From Malurus cyaneus samueli (taxonomy: Eukaryota > Chordata > Aves > Passeriformes > Maluridae): a DNA stretch of 64,000 nucleotides. The stretch is taken from the NCBI GenBank assembly GCA_009741485.1, contig CM019230.1, forward strand, positions 9,896,010 to 9,960,009. Direction: 5' to 3'. This document shows, in pieces, positions 41,715-55,718 of this stretch. Every line of letters starts with the position of its first letter. Position 1 is the stretch's first letter. The notes under the pieces are model-generated. The model ran no database searches. It was not told where the DNA came from and saw only the letters and a program-made list of their open reading frames with translations. A program made the position numbers and the translations under genes.

Positions 41715-42710
41715 TTCCACCTGTGCCCTCCTGGATGACCAGACAGGCTCCAGCATTGAATTTCCAAAGCTGAGCTCAGGGAAGAACAAGGGGAAAGTGA
41801 ACAGGTAAATCAGATTCAAGAGTTTGCAGCCCACAAGGCTGGAGTACTCTGGTTGTTCCATGGTCTGTCACTGCTGAGGGCTGGGAGGGGCTCTGGCAAA
41901 CCTGCTCTCAGTGCAGGATCCTGCATCTCAGTGGGCAAAGGACGGAGTGTGGTGTTTACATCCTGCTGTAGGAGATGCAGAGCTGCCCTACTCTATGTCC
42001 TACTCTCCCCTCACCCTAAGCCAAAACGAAATTGAAAATCAAAAAGCCAAACAAGGAAAAATCCAAAGGAGTTTTTGACTCATTTCTCCTTCCCAGATTT
42101 TCATCTCCTCACCAGATTTTCATTATTTCCTATGGAAAATTTACTTCACCCACAAAAACCTGCTTTTCAGAAACTTCCATGTAGTAAAAAACTAAGTAAA
42201 ACAGAGAGGCACTAATACTTGTGCTAATTTTGTAAAACAGAGTGGCACTAATAGTTGTGCTAATTCTGGCCCAGCAGAAGGTAGCCAGATGGGGCAGTGG
42301 GGACTGGGGTGATGACCTTGACAGCTGGATGTGTCTCTGCAGCAGGAGGGAGGTGAAAGCCCAATGCCCCAGGTTGATATCTGAGCAGACCTGCAGGTGA
42401 ATCCTCTCAGGCAGACAGGCAGATGTGCTGGAGCCACTGGGCTATACTGGAATGCAAATTCACCTAAAGTGCTGTTCAGTCATGGGCTAAAACAGGATTG
42501 ACTTCAGAAGTGTCAGACAGCCCTTGGCTTTTTTAGATCACGAAAATGATGGGAAAAGTAAACTTTAGGCCAAGAACTAATACAGCTCTGTCAAGGGGAA
42601 ACTAACTCCAAAGCACAAATCTTCCAGGGTTCATCAGCACCAAGAAAGCACAGGGAGGGCATCCCTGCTGAACTGCAGTGTGGAATTTAGCAGATACCTA
42701 AAGAAAAAAC
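41715..42710. other. No gene seen
   Basis: Unique-looking sequence with no open frame above 81 codons and no motif. A 44-base direct duplication (AAAACAGAG(A/T)GGCACTAAT with TTGTGCTAATT) occurs at 42,197-42,266. Confidence 0.5.
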
Positions 42711-42714
42711 TGGG

Positions 42715-42990
42715 GTCACAGTCATGTGGGCAAGGGGGAATGGCTTCAAAGTGAAGGAGGGCTAGTTTACACTAAGCACTAGGAAGAAATTCTTCCCTGT
42801 GAGAGTGGTAAAGCCCTGGCCCTGGTTGTTCAGAAAAGCTGTGGCTGCCCCATTCCTGAAAGTGTCCAAGGCCACATTGGATGTGGCTCTGCACAACCTG
42901 GTCTGGTGGAAGGTGGCCATGGCAGGGAGTTTGGAGCTAGGTAATCCCTGAGGTCACTTCTAATCTAAACTGTTCCATGCTGCATCTCCA
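42715..42990 (+). mobile_element. CR1 LINE, 3' end fragment
   Basis: Ordered CR1 words: GAAGAAATTCTTCCCTGTGA, GGTAAAGCCCTGGCC, AGTGTCCAAGGCCACATTGG, GGTGGCCATGGCAGGGAG, GGTCACTTCTAATCTAAAC. Confidence 0.9.
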
Positions 42991-42994
42991 TCTG

Positions 42995-45900
42995 CAGCAT
43001 GTGCTGTGGTCTGCTCAGATGATCCTCAGATATGGGCATAGAACAATAATGTATTATTTTTTTTTTTCCAAGTCTTTGTATCTAATTCCAATGTGGAGGG
43101 CCAAATCCTCAGTTTGGTATAAATCAGCCCCATTTCACATGCTGCAGCTGAAGCTGTCCAAGTAACTTCAGTGGTTCCTGCAGGGCTTATGGCATCTGGT
43201 GGGAGCTGCTTTCATGGAGCTTCTAAGCTGAAAACACAGCAGCAAACGGCTGGACAGCCAGTCCTCAGCTCCATCCTGAGTAGCCCTGTGATACTGGTGG
43301 AGACTGACTACCTCTGCATGGCCACAAATGCATGAAGTGATAGAGCTGTACAAGAATCCAGTTGGTTGTCAGTCCTTGGCAAATTCATATGCCCTGTGTT
43401 GGGCTGGCATTATTCATCCCTGGGGAGGGAACAGTCCTGGGATCTCATTATATTCCTCTGTGCATATTTGCTTTATGCCTCTTTGAGAGCATGTTTGGCA
43501 ACTCCGTTGTTCAAGCATTGTACTGGAAAATACAATGTTTATGTATCAGCAGTGAATAACAGTGTGCCAGCGATCAGGGGTGCAATTCTAATGGGACAGC
43601 ACTGTGGTGATGTGGGGAGAGGGTCCTGTGCAGAATATCTCAGAGTAAGAAGGTCAAGATGCTGGGATTTGGGGCACAAAGACTGGAATACCCTTGGAAG
43701 GGGAGTCTCTGAAGCATTTGTTGAGTCTGTGTTGCCATTTGTGGCAGAGGCACATTGCCTGTGAAAGGGATCAACCCTTGTGTTCATGTGTAGCTCTTTA
43801 AAGATGAAGCTGAAGGGCTGTATTTAGGTCTGCACAGACCAAACCATGGGGTCATTGCAGGAGGTCACCTCCAGGAGTCCTGCCTGTCTCAGGGACTCCA
43901 CTTTCTGCCCTCTCAAGGAAGGATAATGGTGGGAGACTTTGATCATCTGGATGTTCCTTGGCATTTTGCAGACACTCTGGAAGATTTATAATGGGGCATT
44001 TTTCTTATTCTGTAAATCCTATTTTCAATGGCAAATTGGTCTCTTGGTACTCATTTTCCTACAGAATCATGATGAGGGCTAGTTTTCTATGGCCTTTAGC
44101 TTCAAAATATAGAGGCAATTTGCTTACATTGTGAGTTAGAAGCCTATTTAGGTTCTGGACCTCAGAACCAACCATTTTGAAAATGTTAGCTCAAACACTT
44201 CAGCCCCAGGTGTTTGGGTATTTCTGCTGACCCTTTTAGGAGTTTATCTAAAAAGCTAAAATAAAGTCCTGTGTTTTGGGGGACTTCATTTATGCTCCTG
44301 GATTGTTTCAATGGGATGTTTTTGACAAGCTGCTTACCCTGCCAGACCACATTTGTATTGTGTCCATCCTCAGAGCAGATGTCCCAAACCTGCCATACCT
44401 TACCCTGACAGAATTGTCAATTTTGAAGCAGCACTTGGATACTACAGATGGATCCATATGTATCTTTTTTACTGCTCACCATCTTCACTGCCCTGTTTTA
44501 AAGTTTAAACAATAATGTAACCTGGGAATAATGTAAGTAAATAAGGAATGGCTTATAGTTTAGAAAAGATTGACTAATTCTTGGCAAGGGCAAGTTGGCA
44601 TAGCTGTGTTTACTTCAAGGGAGCAGGATTGATTGATGCTAACAATGTGGTTGGCCCTGTTTCTCCAGGTGTTCTGGGTGAACGCCTGCAGAAAATGAAT
44701 CCTGTCTGGAAATCTGCAGAAATTTATGAATATTTGTGGTATAAAGGTGTTACATGGATTACTGTGATCTGCTCCAGGCATGGCTCAGTGCAGGGCAAGA
44801 AGAAGACCTGCTCTGCTTGCTGAGGAATAAATGCTGCCTGAGAGACCCTAATTTAGCTATGGAGGACAAAGCTGTTGCAACCACTGCTGAATGTGGATTT
44901 ATCAAGTGAGTGATCATAGCTTGCTCTGTCTGTGTATGTGACATAAACACCTATTATTGTCATTTGTAAAATTTCTCCTTGGCTCACCTCAGGGCAGATA
45001 CTTCTGAGAACTCAATTACAAGCAGTTATAGTTGCTTGACAACACTTCTGGCAGATGCTGGCAGAGTGCAGGGCTTTGTCCTGTCAGACAGCAGATCTCT
45101 GTTTATTAATGTGCTGACATCAAGCAGTGCCTAAAGTCACCCGGGAAGCTGCTGAGTTTCTCAGTGGGATGGAAACAGATGAAGCCTGTAATGTGAGGTC
45201 CTTATGGCTGTTGCAGGAATTTCCAAGAGGTCTTTGGTCACTTTGAATCCCACTGGGATGGAAAGGCAGCATCCCTGTGGAATGGTCAGTCCTTGTCTCT
45301 GAAACATTTCCATTCAGACAGGAGAAATTCCATCCCAGCACCACAAGTGCAAAGGGATTTACCCCAGCATGTGCAAAGAGCCTGTGGCAGAGCTTGCAAT
45401 CAAAGGTGGATTCCTGGCTCTCAGCCCACAGTTCTTTAAAGCATTTAAGCAGATACAAATCCCATCTGAGGATTGGCTCTCTGCTCTTTGGAGGGGTCAG
45501 AGAGCAGAAAATGTCCCTGTGTCAGAGCCACCAACTGAAACAGTCCCTATGGAGCTTGAGGGGGTGGTGCATGCTGTCCTTCACCAGTGTCTCCCCACCT
45601 GGAGGGGGTCTAAGGTGAGGAAGGTTCTCTGGAGGTTTAGAGCACCCAAATGATGCCTTTTGAGATAGCTGTCTAGCAACCTCCTGCTCTGCTAACTGGC
45701 ACAGTGAGGATAGGAAAGGGTTAGGAGTCTGCTGAGAGTGAGCTGAAACCTTTTAAAGGCTTATTTATTTAAATATTTTCATTTGCCTTCAAAAAGCTGT
45801 GGAAGGGCTCTGTGTGGCCAAATGACAGCTCCAGTTATCAATCAGTTCCTCCTAACGACCAACATCCTGCAGCAGTGAAAGGTCACAATCAATCACAACC

Positions 45901-47140
45901 TATTATTAATTGTTACATGATTAAATTATAATTATGGGAGGGAAACATGGCATAACACTTCCACATCATCATCTGGGAGCTGCACACTTTGGTGGCACCC
46001 CTCAGTCAAGTTCATTGAAATATTTAATGAAGGTCCTTCCTTTCCCTCTTCCCTCCCTGCCAGCCCCTATCCTGGTGCAACAAAAACAGGAACTCAGGAG
46101 GAATTCAGGTGAGCAAAAATGTGGATAATGTCTCATTGTCTGTATGTTGCTCAGGCTGCTCCCTTGCCCCTGGAATGCCACGGTGGGAAAGGATCTGGGA
46201 CACACCTATACTGGGTTTTGGTTTCCACAATGGATTGTCAGGAAGGTGCTACAGATCACAGTGGGTTTGGTTATGTTCCTGGACTGCCCTGGAGCACAAG
46301 GAGAATAAAATGCCCATTGTATCCTCACACCTAGACCTCCCCAGCGAATGAAATGGGCACAGATAAGTCTCATTCATTGTTCTGGCTCATTATGGTGGAG
46401 GAGATCCAGGTTATTTATATCCCTGAATTGGCACCTCATGGGGTTGAGGTGAGTCTGGTCAGAATAACCACAGGGCTGATCTCTACTCCAAGGGTACCTT
46501 TGATAATGTGAGCAACAAATCCGCAGTAACTTGAGCTGCTCTGGTGCCCGTCCATGAGCAGCAATTTCTCTGTCCAGCAGAAGACCACAGCCAATGCAGG
46601 ATCTCCCTTTCCCTCTTATTTAGTCTCCACCCTGCTTTTCCCCAGGGAGTGGCTCCCAACACTGGCAGAAACCTCCCCTGTTCTCATGGATTGAGGGTTT
46701 TTTCCCTTCTCTTTCCGCCCCCAATTGTGCTGTCATTCACTGGTCAGTCTCTTCACTGAGATGGATTTGTGATGATAGAGGGTACAACTATTTTTTTTTA
46801 TCATGTATTTTATTTTTCATCCCATGTTCCTTGATTGTAATTGAAGAAACCTTGTTTGTGAAATCTTCAGCATAAAGGTGGCAAGGCTGGGCTAGAAACA
46901 GGGTTTCTGCTGCAAAACTTCCAAAGTGTCCCATGGCTGCCTCTGCTTGGAATAGCCTTGTGTAGTGCTGGAAAAACTGGTACTGGAGCAGTTCATCAGT
47001 GTGTCAACTTCTCTTGATGGTGGAGACTGAGCTCACATGGAACTCTGCCTCGGGGAGGGTGTCACTGGGCTGGAGAAGACCCTGAGCTGCTTGTCCAATA
47101 AAGTTTCCAAGCATTTCCTACCAGAGGATAAAAATTCTCC
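42995..47140. other. No gene seen; possible conserved non-coding block
   Basis: No exon with both splice sites and a recognisable product. The segment 45,820-45,940 is AT-rich with repeated CAATCA and TAATTGTTACATGATTAA words, the style of developmental enhancers, but conservation cannot be judged from one sequence. Confidence 0.4.
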
Positions 47141-47142
47141 AT

Positions 47143-47535
47143 CACAGAATCACAGAATACCCTGGAAGGGTATGCACAGAATGAGCTGGAAGGGACACAC
47201 AAGTATTATCAGGCCCAGCTCTTGGCCCTGCTCAGACACCCCAACAATCTCACCCTGTGCATCCCTGGCAGCGTTATCCAAATGCTCCAGGAGCTCTGAC
47301 AGCCTTGGGGCTGTGACCATTCCCTGGGGAGCCTCTTCAGTGTCTCTGAGGGAGACCACCCTCTGAGGGAAGAACCTTTTCCTAATATCCAGCCTAAACC
47401 TTTCCTGACACAACTCCTGCCATTCCCTGTGGTCCTGTCCCTGGTCAGAGAGAGCACAGATCATAGAGCCCCTCTGCTGTCCCTAAGGAGGGAGTTGTGG
47501 CTTCTCTGAGGTCTCCCCTCAGCCTCCTCCAGCCT
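47143..47535 (-). mobile_element. CR1 LINE, 3' end fragment, reverse orientation
   Basis: Begins TCACAGAATCACAGAATA (inverted CR1 terminal repeats) and continues through GAGCTGGAAGGGACACACAA, CCCAGCTCTTGGCCCTGCTC, CCTTTTCCTAATATCCAGCC and CTCCCCTCAGCCTCCTCCAG, all typical of the CR1 C-terminal coding and 3' UTR in reverse. The frame at 47,150-47,464 is therefore transposon-derived. Confidence 0.92.
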
Positions 47536-47539
47536 GAAA

Positions 47540-50500
47540 ACACACCATTAAACAGAAAAGGGAAAATAAAAAGCATCACTGCGACAATCTTCCTCTTCAG
47601 TGAACTGTAGAGTTTTTGTGCCTCCAGTTATTCTTAGACCTTGCTTACAAAAATGCTAGTACACAGTTCACAAGAACAGAACCCTAATTGACACACACTG
47701 TGTATTAAATAAATAATAAATGGGAATAAAGTATCAATGAGTGGTGTCTACGATAGACATCTGTTTTCTTACTGGCCTGCAGCCATCTCTCCCTGGGCTG
47801 TGATCTCATCAGCCAAGTGAGGTCAGAAGAGTTCAGCTCTTGGATGAGGATCAGCATGTGGATGCAGTGTAACGAGAGCTGTGTTCTTGTACCTGCAGGC
47901 TTGTTCACTGCCACCTGTCCTTCCTGAGAGCAGAGGGAACACCAGACAGGTCATCAACTTCCCAAGGATGACCATCTTGAAATCCTGCACTCACTGACAA
48001 AATCAGTGTGTAGACATGTGTTGCTTGGGGATTAGGAAAAGCTTCTGGCTAGAGACTTTTCCTGAATATTGTAATGTATTTATGTTTTCATGTGATGCTG
48101 AATGGCAGAAAGGCACCAGACTTCTTCTTGGCAAGCAGAGAGCATAAACACTCAAACAAACATTGATTGATGATATTTGCAGGAAGGAACCAAAGATGTA
48201 CAAGATTTCAGAAGAGTTTTAATAAAAAGGAAAGAAAAGACATATATTCACAGCGATAAAGCAATTTCAGATGGTGCTGACTGATGTCAGAGGGGCTTTG
48301 GCAGAGTGAGAGGGGAGCAGTCCCTGAGATGTCCAGATGTGGCTGATTTCACTTAATCTCTGTAGCAAGAGAAGTTTTTGTTCTGAGAACTAAATTCTCC
48401 AGTCTAGAGCACAGATACGAATAGATGCAAGGACATTTCTTGAGGTGGAAAAGTGTTGTTTTTTGGGTTTTTTTTTCAGTTTTACCCCCAGCTTCCTAGA
48501 ATTAGACTCAGTTGTGCCTCCAGTGCCATTAGAACTGTGGAATTGCCCACTGGAGGAGGCCCACACCGGTCAGTCAAACATCTGGGCACCTTGTGAGCAG
48601 AGCAGGGCCCTTGCCATGTGAAAAACAGCATCTGGGTTGCAGCTGGGAGAGGAAACAAATCTTTTATCCCAGACAGAATATGTACTTCAGGCTGGAATGT
48701 CCCCCATGGTGCACTGACTGTGCTGGCTTGGCTGCCCTGAGATGAGCAGAGCCCATTGCTGCTGAGCTGTACTTCAGAAAGCTCTTCCTTTTTGCCCTCC
48801 TTAGTGCCATCAGCTCCTCAAATCCAAAATTTCTTTCCCCTTGCAAAAGGCTACTGGAAAAACTTGCCAGAAGGCAGCATTCACTGGGCTCAGCCCAGAA
48901 ACCTCTGTTTTCCTATCTGGTTGTCTCTCCTTTCCAGCCCTTTGACTTGCTGGCACTGACCGAGGCTCTGTGTTTCCTGCATGATGCTTATTTTTGGATA
49001 AAACACCTAGCACAATTACACTCATTCACTCCCTTTGGTGGAACACTCTGGTTTTGTGAAGAAACAAGTTTGTCTTGTCAAGCCAAGCTTGGCCTCTGGA
49101 GCTGTCCCAGCACTCAGTAGGAGGTTGGAGACGGTCCGAGGTCCCTCTGTGCTTTGGGGGATTTAGTGCTGAATTCAGTGGATTATCTGCAGCCAGAGCT
49201 GCCTTCCTGACACATCACTTGAGCTGAGTAATATCTTAAGTGCTTCTTAGTCCAGCTTTGCGATTGGAAATGAGGGCACAATGGCAGGCAGAGGGTGGCC
49301 TGTTTTGCTTTGAATTAACTTCTACATTTGAGACCTTAATTACAACTGGGTCATGATTTCTGGATCCCCTTTTTTTCCCTCCAAATAGTAATGGTAGAAA
49401 TGGAGTTAAATTAGAAAGCTGAGAGTTACATTATAATAGTATTATATTGTAATAGTGTGCATCCTTATGGTAGGAACAGGAGAAAATGGCAGATGTAATG
49501 GATTTGATGATAAAAACTGCAGGAAACAGTGGTTCTCTGTGATAACAGCTCCTGGAGTGGAGCAGAAGTTGTGTTGATGTTACCATGTACTTAATTAGAT
49601 GTTTTGAACCTGAAAGACTTCACACTGAGGGTGTCATTGGCTTCATGTAGTTTTAAGGGAGGGTTCACGAGTATCTGGCCTCTGGAAAAGGCCAATTAGT
49701 CTAAATGACACTTTAGCCCAAACGACAGAACTTGAGCGATTGCCTGGGACACGGGTTGCTAATGGTGCCTTTCAGTTCCAGTCTGTCTGTTTAAAAGCTG
49801 TCAGGAATCTGGTGTTGAGATAAGCAGTTTCTTGTTTTTGCCTGCTCAGAGTAATGCTGGGGTATGGCTGTTCCTCTCTGGGGTGTCCTCTCCCAGGGGT
49901 GGAAATGAAGCCAGAGCCCTTCGCCTGCAGCTGGTGAGAGGTCAGGGAGAGATCCAAGAGGATGAGCACTCTTACACAAAGCTCATTTGAGTTAAGGTTC
50001 TACCCAGTAACATCAAGAGGAAATACCTGCCCTACTCCATGGTTTGCTATCTTCACCCAGCCCTCTGCAGCCCAGGTGGTGACAGCACCAGGAGCCCACT
50101 CACTGGGCATGGGAACATCCCAGCAAAGCATCAGGGCAGGCAGGGATCAGATTCCTTCTCAGATGTTTATCCCGGCTGGTTTCTCACTGGAAGAGGTCAA
50201 AATGAGATAACTTCATACCTTGGAAGATCTGGGTTATAGTCCATTAGTGGAGCAGGACTGGGAGGGTCCTGGAAGAGCTGGTCTCTCCTGGATGCTGAGA
50301 TGGGCAGCTCTGGAACTTCCAAGTCTAAGGGAAGGACATCTGAAAACACTGATCTTGATTTCACCAGACTGATTGGGGGAGCATCAGGGAAGCTTCAGGT
50401 ACTCCATCTACTCTGTGTATGGAGGAAAGTCAGGCCAAGGTATGTATCAATGCTGGGTTTAATTCGAAGTAAGAAGCTGTGGAGGTTCACCAGTCTATGA

Positions 50501-50820
50501 TGGAGTCTGAACATTCCCTCAGGATGTTCACCCATAGTGTAGTCACTGCTTTTGGAGGAAAGATTTCACACATTGTGTCACCTTGATGGGAAACAGTAAC
50601 CCAGCAGCACCCAGCACCAGTGAGTCCTTCTTCAGCTCCCAAGCATTGCACAAGTGGGAATGAATGGGAACCTCAGGGCTGATTTCTCCCTCTTGAGGCT
50701 GGTAAAACTCCACCAAGGTTACACCGGAGCAGCCAGAAATGACAACACTGAAGCCTTGTGGGGATAAAGTGTTCCCCCAGCCTGACAGGAACAAATGAAC
50801 TCACGTGGGTCCTTTACCTT
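47540..50820. other. No gene seen
   Basis: Open frames are all shorter than 85 codons and lack recognisable motifs. The sequence looks unique apart from T-rich runs near 48,460. Confidence 0.5.
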
Positions 50821-50821
50821 G

Positions 50822-50945
50822 GAATCATAGAATCACTGAGATTGGAAAAGATCACCAAGATCATCGAGTGCAAACTTCCTGTGCCACTGTGCTGAGCTCC
50901 AAAACCTCCCACTTCTCCCGAAACTTGCATCCAGGCCTAATCTTC
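50822..50945 (-). mobile_element. CR1 LINE fragment, reverse orientation
   Basis: AATCATAGAATCACTGAGAT, GGAAAAGATCACCAAGATCA and CCAAAACCTCCCACTTCTCC follow the inverted CR1 3' end. Confidence 0.8.
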
Positions 50946-53900
50946 CTTTGAATTTATCTTTATTATTAAAGCAACACATCTATTAGAAATCATGTCAGCT
51001 CAGAGTAAGTGAAGGGATTAGGGTAAGGTTTGGGAAATGCTGGAAGTGCCTATACTTAGCATTTCTAACACTGAAATCTTTAAATGAACAGAAAGGTTTG
51101 TCCAGAGCCCTAAGTCATCAGCTCATTACTGAATTTAAGACACAGTGTGACTAATTAAGATTTAGGAGCTTGCATTATATAGTGGTCTTCCTGTGATTCC
51201 ATGTAGGAAGAGACCCAACATCAGAGTCCCCTTGGGTCTCACCTGCCCAGTCCATGTGACACTGGGTCTGTAAAACCCCCTGAGCCTGGAGCAGGCACCA
51301 ACCACCAAGGTGTGGTATCCACTGCACTCCTGTGGAAGGGCTGGCTCCCTGGGAGCCCCAGTTCTGCCACTGTCCTTGACAAATGGTTCACTATTCCCTT
51401 GACATGATTCACCATTTACCTTCCTGCAAGTGGCGGTAATTTTTTATCACCAAGCTGTTAAAGGTTCTTGCATCTTCCTGGGAAACAGGGTTGTGTGTAA
51501 AGGTGGATTGCACGACTAAAGCGGAATTGTACCTTCAAAATATCAATGACAGAGTCAGAAGTAAATTTCTATAGCTGTGGAATCCCAAATCCATGCTTAG
51601 GCTCCCTCAGCAGAAAACTGGGGATGTTCCCAAACTATGACTGAGGTGAGCTGTCTGTGGAAACAAAGCCCAAAATGCTGGCTCTGATACATCCAGGCCA
51701 AAGTTAATTATCTCAAAAAGAGCAATTCTGTTGGGTGCAAGCGAAATACTGCTGAAATGATTTGTCAACAATCTTTGGTAATTAGATCTGGATTTAGGCT
51801 AATCATGACATGCCTTGTTAACTCGAAGTGTGTATTCACACCTCCATTGAACCCAACAGGAGACTCATTGCATGCTGAGGAAATACTCAATATTTTCACA
51901 AAAAGACTGAACTGAAATACTGAGCCTTTTTGCTGTTTCAACCATTCTTTCCACTGACAAGAAAAAATATCAATTTTTCTAATATCATGTTCCGTCTCCA
52001 ATTATTTTGCCAAGCTGGGAAATTTGTGAAAATTCCACTCTGGAGATGTGAAAGCTAAACATGCCAGTACATTAAAGTGTTTTAGAGCCACTGCTGAGAA
52101 AGTGGTGACATGGTGGCTTTGTTCAAATTTTCTATCTGTGCTGCATTTTTTCTTTTGCCTTTTGTCCCTACAGAAATTGCAGGACTGAGTCAATTTTGTA
52201 AAAGTCACTTGGATTCCACCAGGACTGAATTTGCAGCCTTGCTAATGTAATTAATGTCTATTAAGTGAGCGTGTGCCCTGAGCAGCTTAATAGGAAAATC
52301 TAATAATGTTTCCTATTGGAATGTTCCCTGTTAAGTCGTCAAAGTGCTTTAGTGTATGTTTTCTGTAGGCAGCACTGTATAATGGAAATGTTACACAAAT
52401 TAGTATTAGGCCCTTGGTGAAATAGGATCTTTTATTTAATTTGATTTTACAGCCAGGATGCAGAGTGATTGATGCTTTGGCCTCACCAGCATGCAGCCAG
52501 GCAGGATTAGGCTTTGCTGGGATCACCTTTGGAGTGACTCCTCCACTGCCCCTGCCTACAGAGTGGCCAGGGTTTGCTTATTACCTGACCTGTAAATGGC
52601 ATTAATAATGTCCTTGTGGAGCAATAGCATGGCCGGATGGGCTCCATAAAGCAGGAATCCTGTGGCTGACCAGTATTGTGTTTTATTTGTTTAAGGTGGG
52701 TAATAAAAGATGAAAATTGAAAGCTCGTGCCTGTGTTTTTGTTTGGGAGCAGAGGTGCAGGTGTTTGAATAAAGCCCCCCTTGTTCTGCAGGCGCTGCTG
52801 CTGCCCCATTTGCTGGAGCCCCATTGGGTTTACTCAGGGGCTCAGTGCTGGTTAATGGAGCAGGGACAGTCAAACCCTCATGCCAAGCTCCCTCCCTGAC
52901 CTCTCCATGTCCTGGGATTGCAGAAAGAACACGTGGGTCTCCTGCTGGGAAGGGACAGAGGGCCAGGAGTGCACAGCCACTGCTCTGCTCGTGGGGTGTC
53001 AAGAGATTGCAAGAAAAGGGGACAACGTTGTGTCATGGATAAAAGATTCTTGATTTAGTATTAAATGTATTTTGGAAGACAACATCATTTATAGCAAACT
53101 TTTATTCAACAGTTTAAAGTGTATGGAAATTTTCATGAACAGAGTTACACATTGGAGAATACCTTCCTCTTCCTACGAGTGCCCATAGTTGGGAAATGTT
53201 TTACTCTTGGGAAACTGAGTTGTGAGGAGGGCAATGCTCCCATTCCCTCGAACTTGGGAAAGGGGTAAAATACCAAAGGAGCAGCTTCTCTTCTCAGTAA
53301 CTACACAGTAACCTTGGTCAGCCAGCAGTAAATGTCCACATTAATCTCTTCCCTCCAAAACCAGAGTGACAAATGTTCGTGCTGCACGAGGGAGATGCTG
53401 GGTTGGGTCAGTCTGGGATGGTGCAGCTCAGAGAATTCAGTCTCAGCAAAATATTAACTGAAAAGTAAGATTTCTTCCTCTTTTAGTTGTTTCTCTTCTA
53501 AAGAGAGGAAGGGATGAACAGCCCCCTGGATTTTAGGGGAACAAGAAGGACAATTTTTTTAGGAAACTCTCTGAAATGGGCAGAGTATCTGCAGTTAATG
53601 CATAAAAGGAAAGGTTTGCCTCTCTCTTCAGGCTGCTGCTTTAACTCACCCCAGGAGAAAAGCACCAGACCAGGGGTTCTTAAATTTTTCATCAGGCAAA
53701 ACTGTTTCCTTCCCCAGCAAAGAGAATTTCTTCTTCAGAGCAGACTAATTAATTCTGTCCTATGCACCATCTTGTACTTGGGTCTCGCAGGACAGCTCCT
53801 ACAGCCTCTTCTGCAGCATCAGTCACTTCTGAGATATGTCTGAAGTTGAGATCTTCTCCAGGACCAGCTCCAGGTGTAAATCGGGCTGACTGTGCTGCAG

Positions 53901-54090
53901 GAATTGCAAATTATGGAACACTTTGCCCAGCAGCTCCCTTGAGCTCTACCTCCCTAGGAGCAGCAATGTGTGTGTCAGCAGCTAACCCTGGGCAGCCCAG
54001 TCAGTGTCCAACTGTCCCTGAGCTTTAAATAGACAGCTTTGGTTTGGATTTAATGGCAATTTCCCTCAAAGCACTGGCCCAGCAACCCAT
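50946..54090. other. No gene seen; possible conserved non-coding block
   Basis: No supported exon. The stretch 52,235-52,430 (TAATGTAATTAATGTCTATT, GCTTAATAGGAAAATCTAAT) is AT-rich, non-repetitive and free of transposon signs, so it is a plausible conserved element, unverified. Confidence 0.4.
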
Positions 54091-54094
54091 ACAT

Positions 54095-54210
54095 AAATTT
54101 GAGCAACCTGGACTAGTGGAAAGTGTCCCTGCCCATGGCAGGAAGTTGGAATGAGATGGTCATTAAGGTTCCTTCCAATCCAAACCATTCTGGAATTCTG
54201 TGTCTGAGGC
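54095..54210 (+). mobile_element. CR1 LINE, 3' end fragment
   Basis: GAGCAACCTGGACTAGTGGA, GTCCCTGCCCATGGCAGGAA and GGTTCCTTCCAATCCAAACC, then ATTCTG, are the CR1 terminal words in forward order. Confidence 0.9.
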
Positions 54211-54214
54211 CCAC

Positions 54215-55610
54215 TGGGATCCTCTGTCTTCCAGAAAAGAACCATGAGCATGGTGGGAACTTCTCTGGGTGCAAATCCTCTTCCAAACAATGAGATGCTA
54301 AAATGGAACACAACCCAGGAGCAGCCCCAGGTTTCTTGATCCAATGAATTGTGAGCTGCTGTCCTAATACAAAAGAAAACTGGTCTTTCTAAGAATGCTG
54401 ACAGAGTTCTGAGAGAGTTTTCTTTCTGGCTTCCAATAGCATTTAAGCAAAGCTAGAGCTGAATTGATAGTGCTGGTATATAAGGGCTGGGGAGCATGTA
54501 GGGGAGATAGAGAAAGGAAATTATTTGGCAGATGATTTTAACAAAATGATTTTAAGAAAACCCATTCTGTCTTCTTGAAAAAGACAGAACTTGAAATCCT
54601 TGCATCTTCTGAGTGAAAAGCCACTAGACAGGGGCAACCCAAAACCATTGAACAGGGAAACCTACCTTCTTGTGTGTTCCCATTACCTGCTGCAAGAGCC
54701 TGTGAGTGTCTTTATAGGTTTTTGTTGCTGTGGAGGAAAAAGAGTTGTTGATTCCTCATCCTGATGAGTCTGTAAAAACTTTGCTTGGCTTTTTTGGTTT
54801 GGTTCTGGTTTTTTTGTTTGGGGGGGAGAGTTTAAGGTATTTGTGGTTTTCTTTTATTTCCCCATGAACATTAAAGCCGTTCTCAGAAGCTGGCTGTGTT
54901 CACTTTGAATTAGAGAAACTGAGGCAAAAATGGGGTTGTATCTTTCCCAAGATCATAAAATGGAGAAATGACAAGATTTGGGGTAGAAGCCACTTGTTTT
55001 CCTGGTTCAAGCTGGCTGTGCAGACTCAAGAGGGCTCCTCTGGAAGCAGGTCAGGACTATTTCCCTGGTCTGTGAGCCAAGCTCTCCCCTAGCAGCAGGG
55101 CCCCACTTTGTACCATTTAACTACTGATTTATATCTTCACTGGAAGGCCTTACGCACAGGCAGATTTGGCAGCAATGGTACTTGATAAAATCCTTGCATT
55201 TTCTTCATTTGATAATTGATGTCAGCAGTTTCATGCCTGCATGAAGCATGTTTCACACTATCAGCATGAACCATGTGGAAATGATTGATGAGATGCTGGG
55301 TTCATGGCAGGAGAAGGTGCAAGAGCTGCCTTTTTCTTGAAGTATTTGGCTTTTATTTGCTACCTGTAAATGCAAACAGTCATATTGAGACTTGCTTGGC
55401 CAGGAAACCACTTGGTATAAGTGCAGCATAGACAGCTTTTTTCATGCCTTTGGTGTTGCTGTCTTGGGTCCCCACCACATTATGCTTTTCTTGGTTGAAC
55501 ATTGCTGCTCAGCTAAATTCAAATTAATTTCTATCTTATGGGACATTGTATTCCCTGAGAGAAAGCTTTTGTGGGTGTTGGGTGAAACAGGGGTGAGGGT
55601 CTGAGGACAT
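54215..55610. other. No gene seen
   Basis: Unique-looking sequence. A T/G-rich run lies at 54,790-54,830. No open frame with a recognisable product. Confidence 0.5.
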
Positions 55611-55616
55611 GGCTGT

Positions 55617-55718
55617 GGCAGTGTGTGCATGTGTGTGTGTGTGTGTGTGTGTGTGAGTGTGTGTGTGTGAGTGTGTGTGCATGTGTGTGTGTGTGTGTGT
55701 GTGTGAGTGTGTGCACAC
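55617..55718. repeat. TG/CA microsatellite
   Basis: About 100 bases of TG dinucleotides with GA and CA interruptions (GTGAGTGTG, GTGCATGTG). His/Thr open frames on the minus strand come from it. Confidence 0.97.

Noticed and set aside
47150..47464. 104-codon minus-strand frame
   Set aside because: Entirely within a reverse-oriented CR1 fragment.
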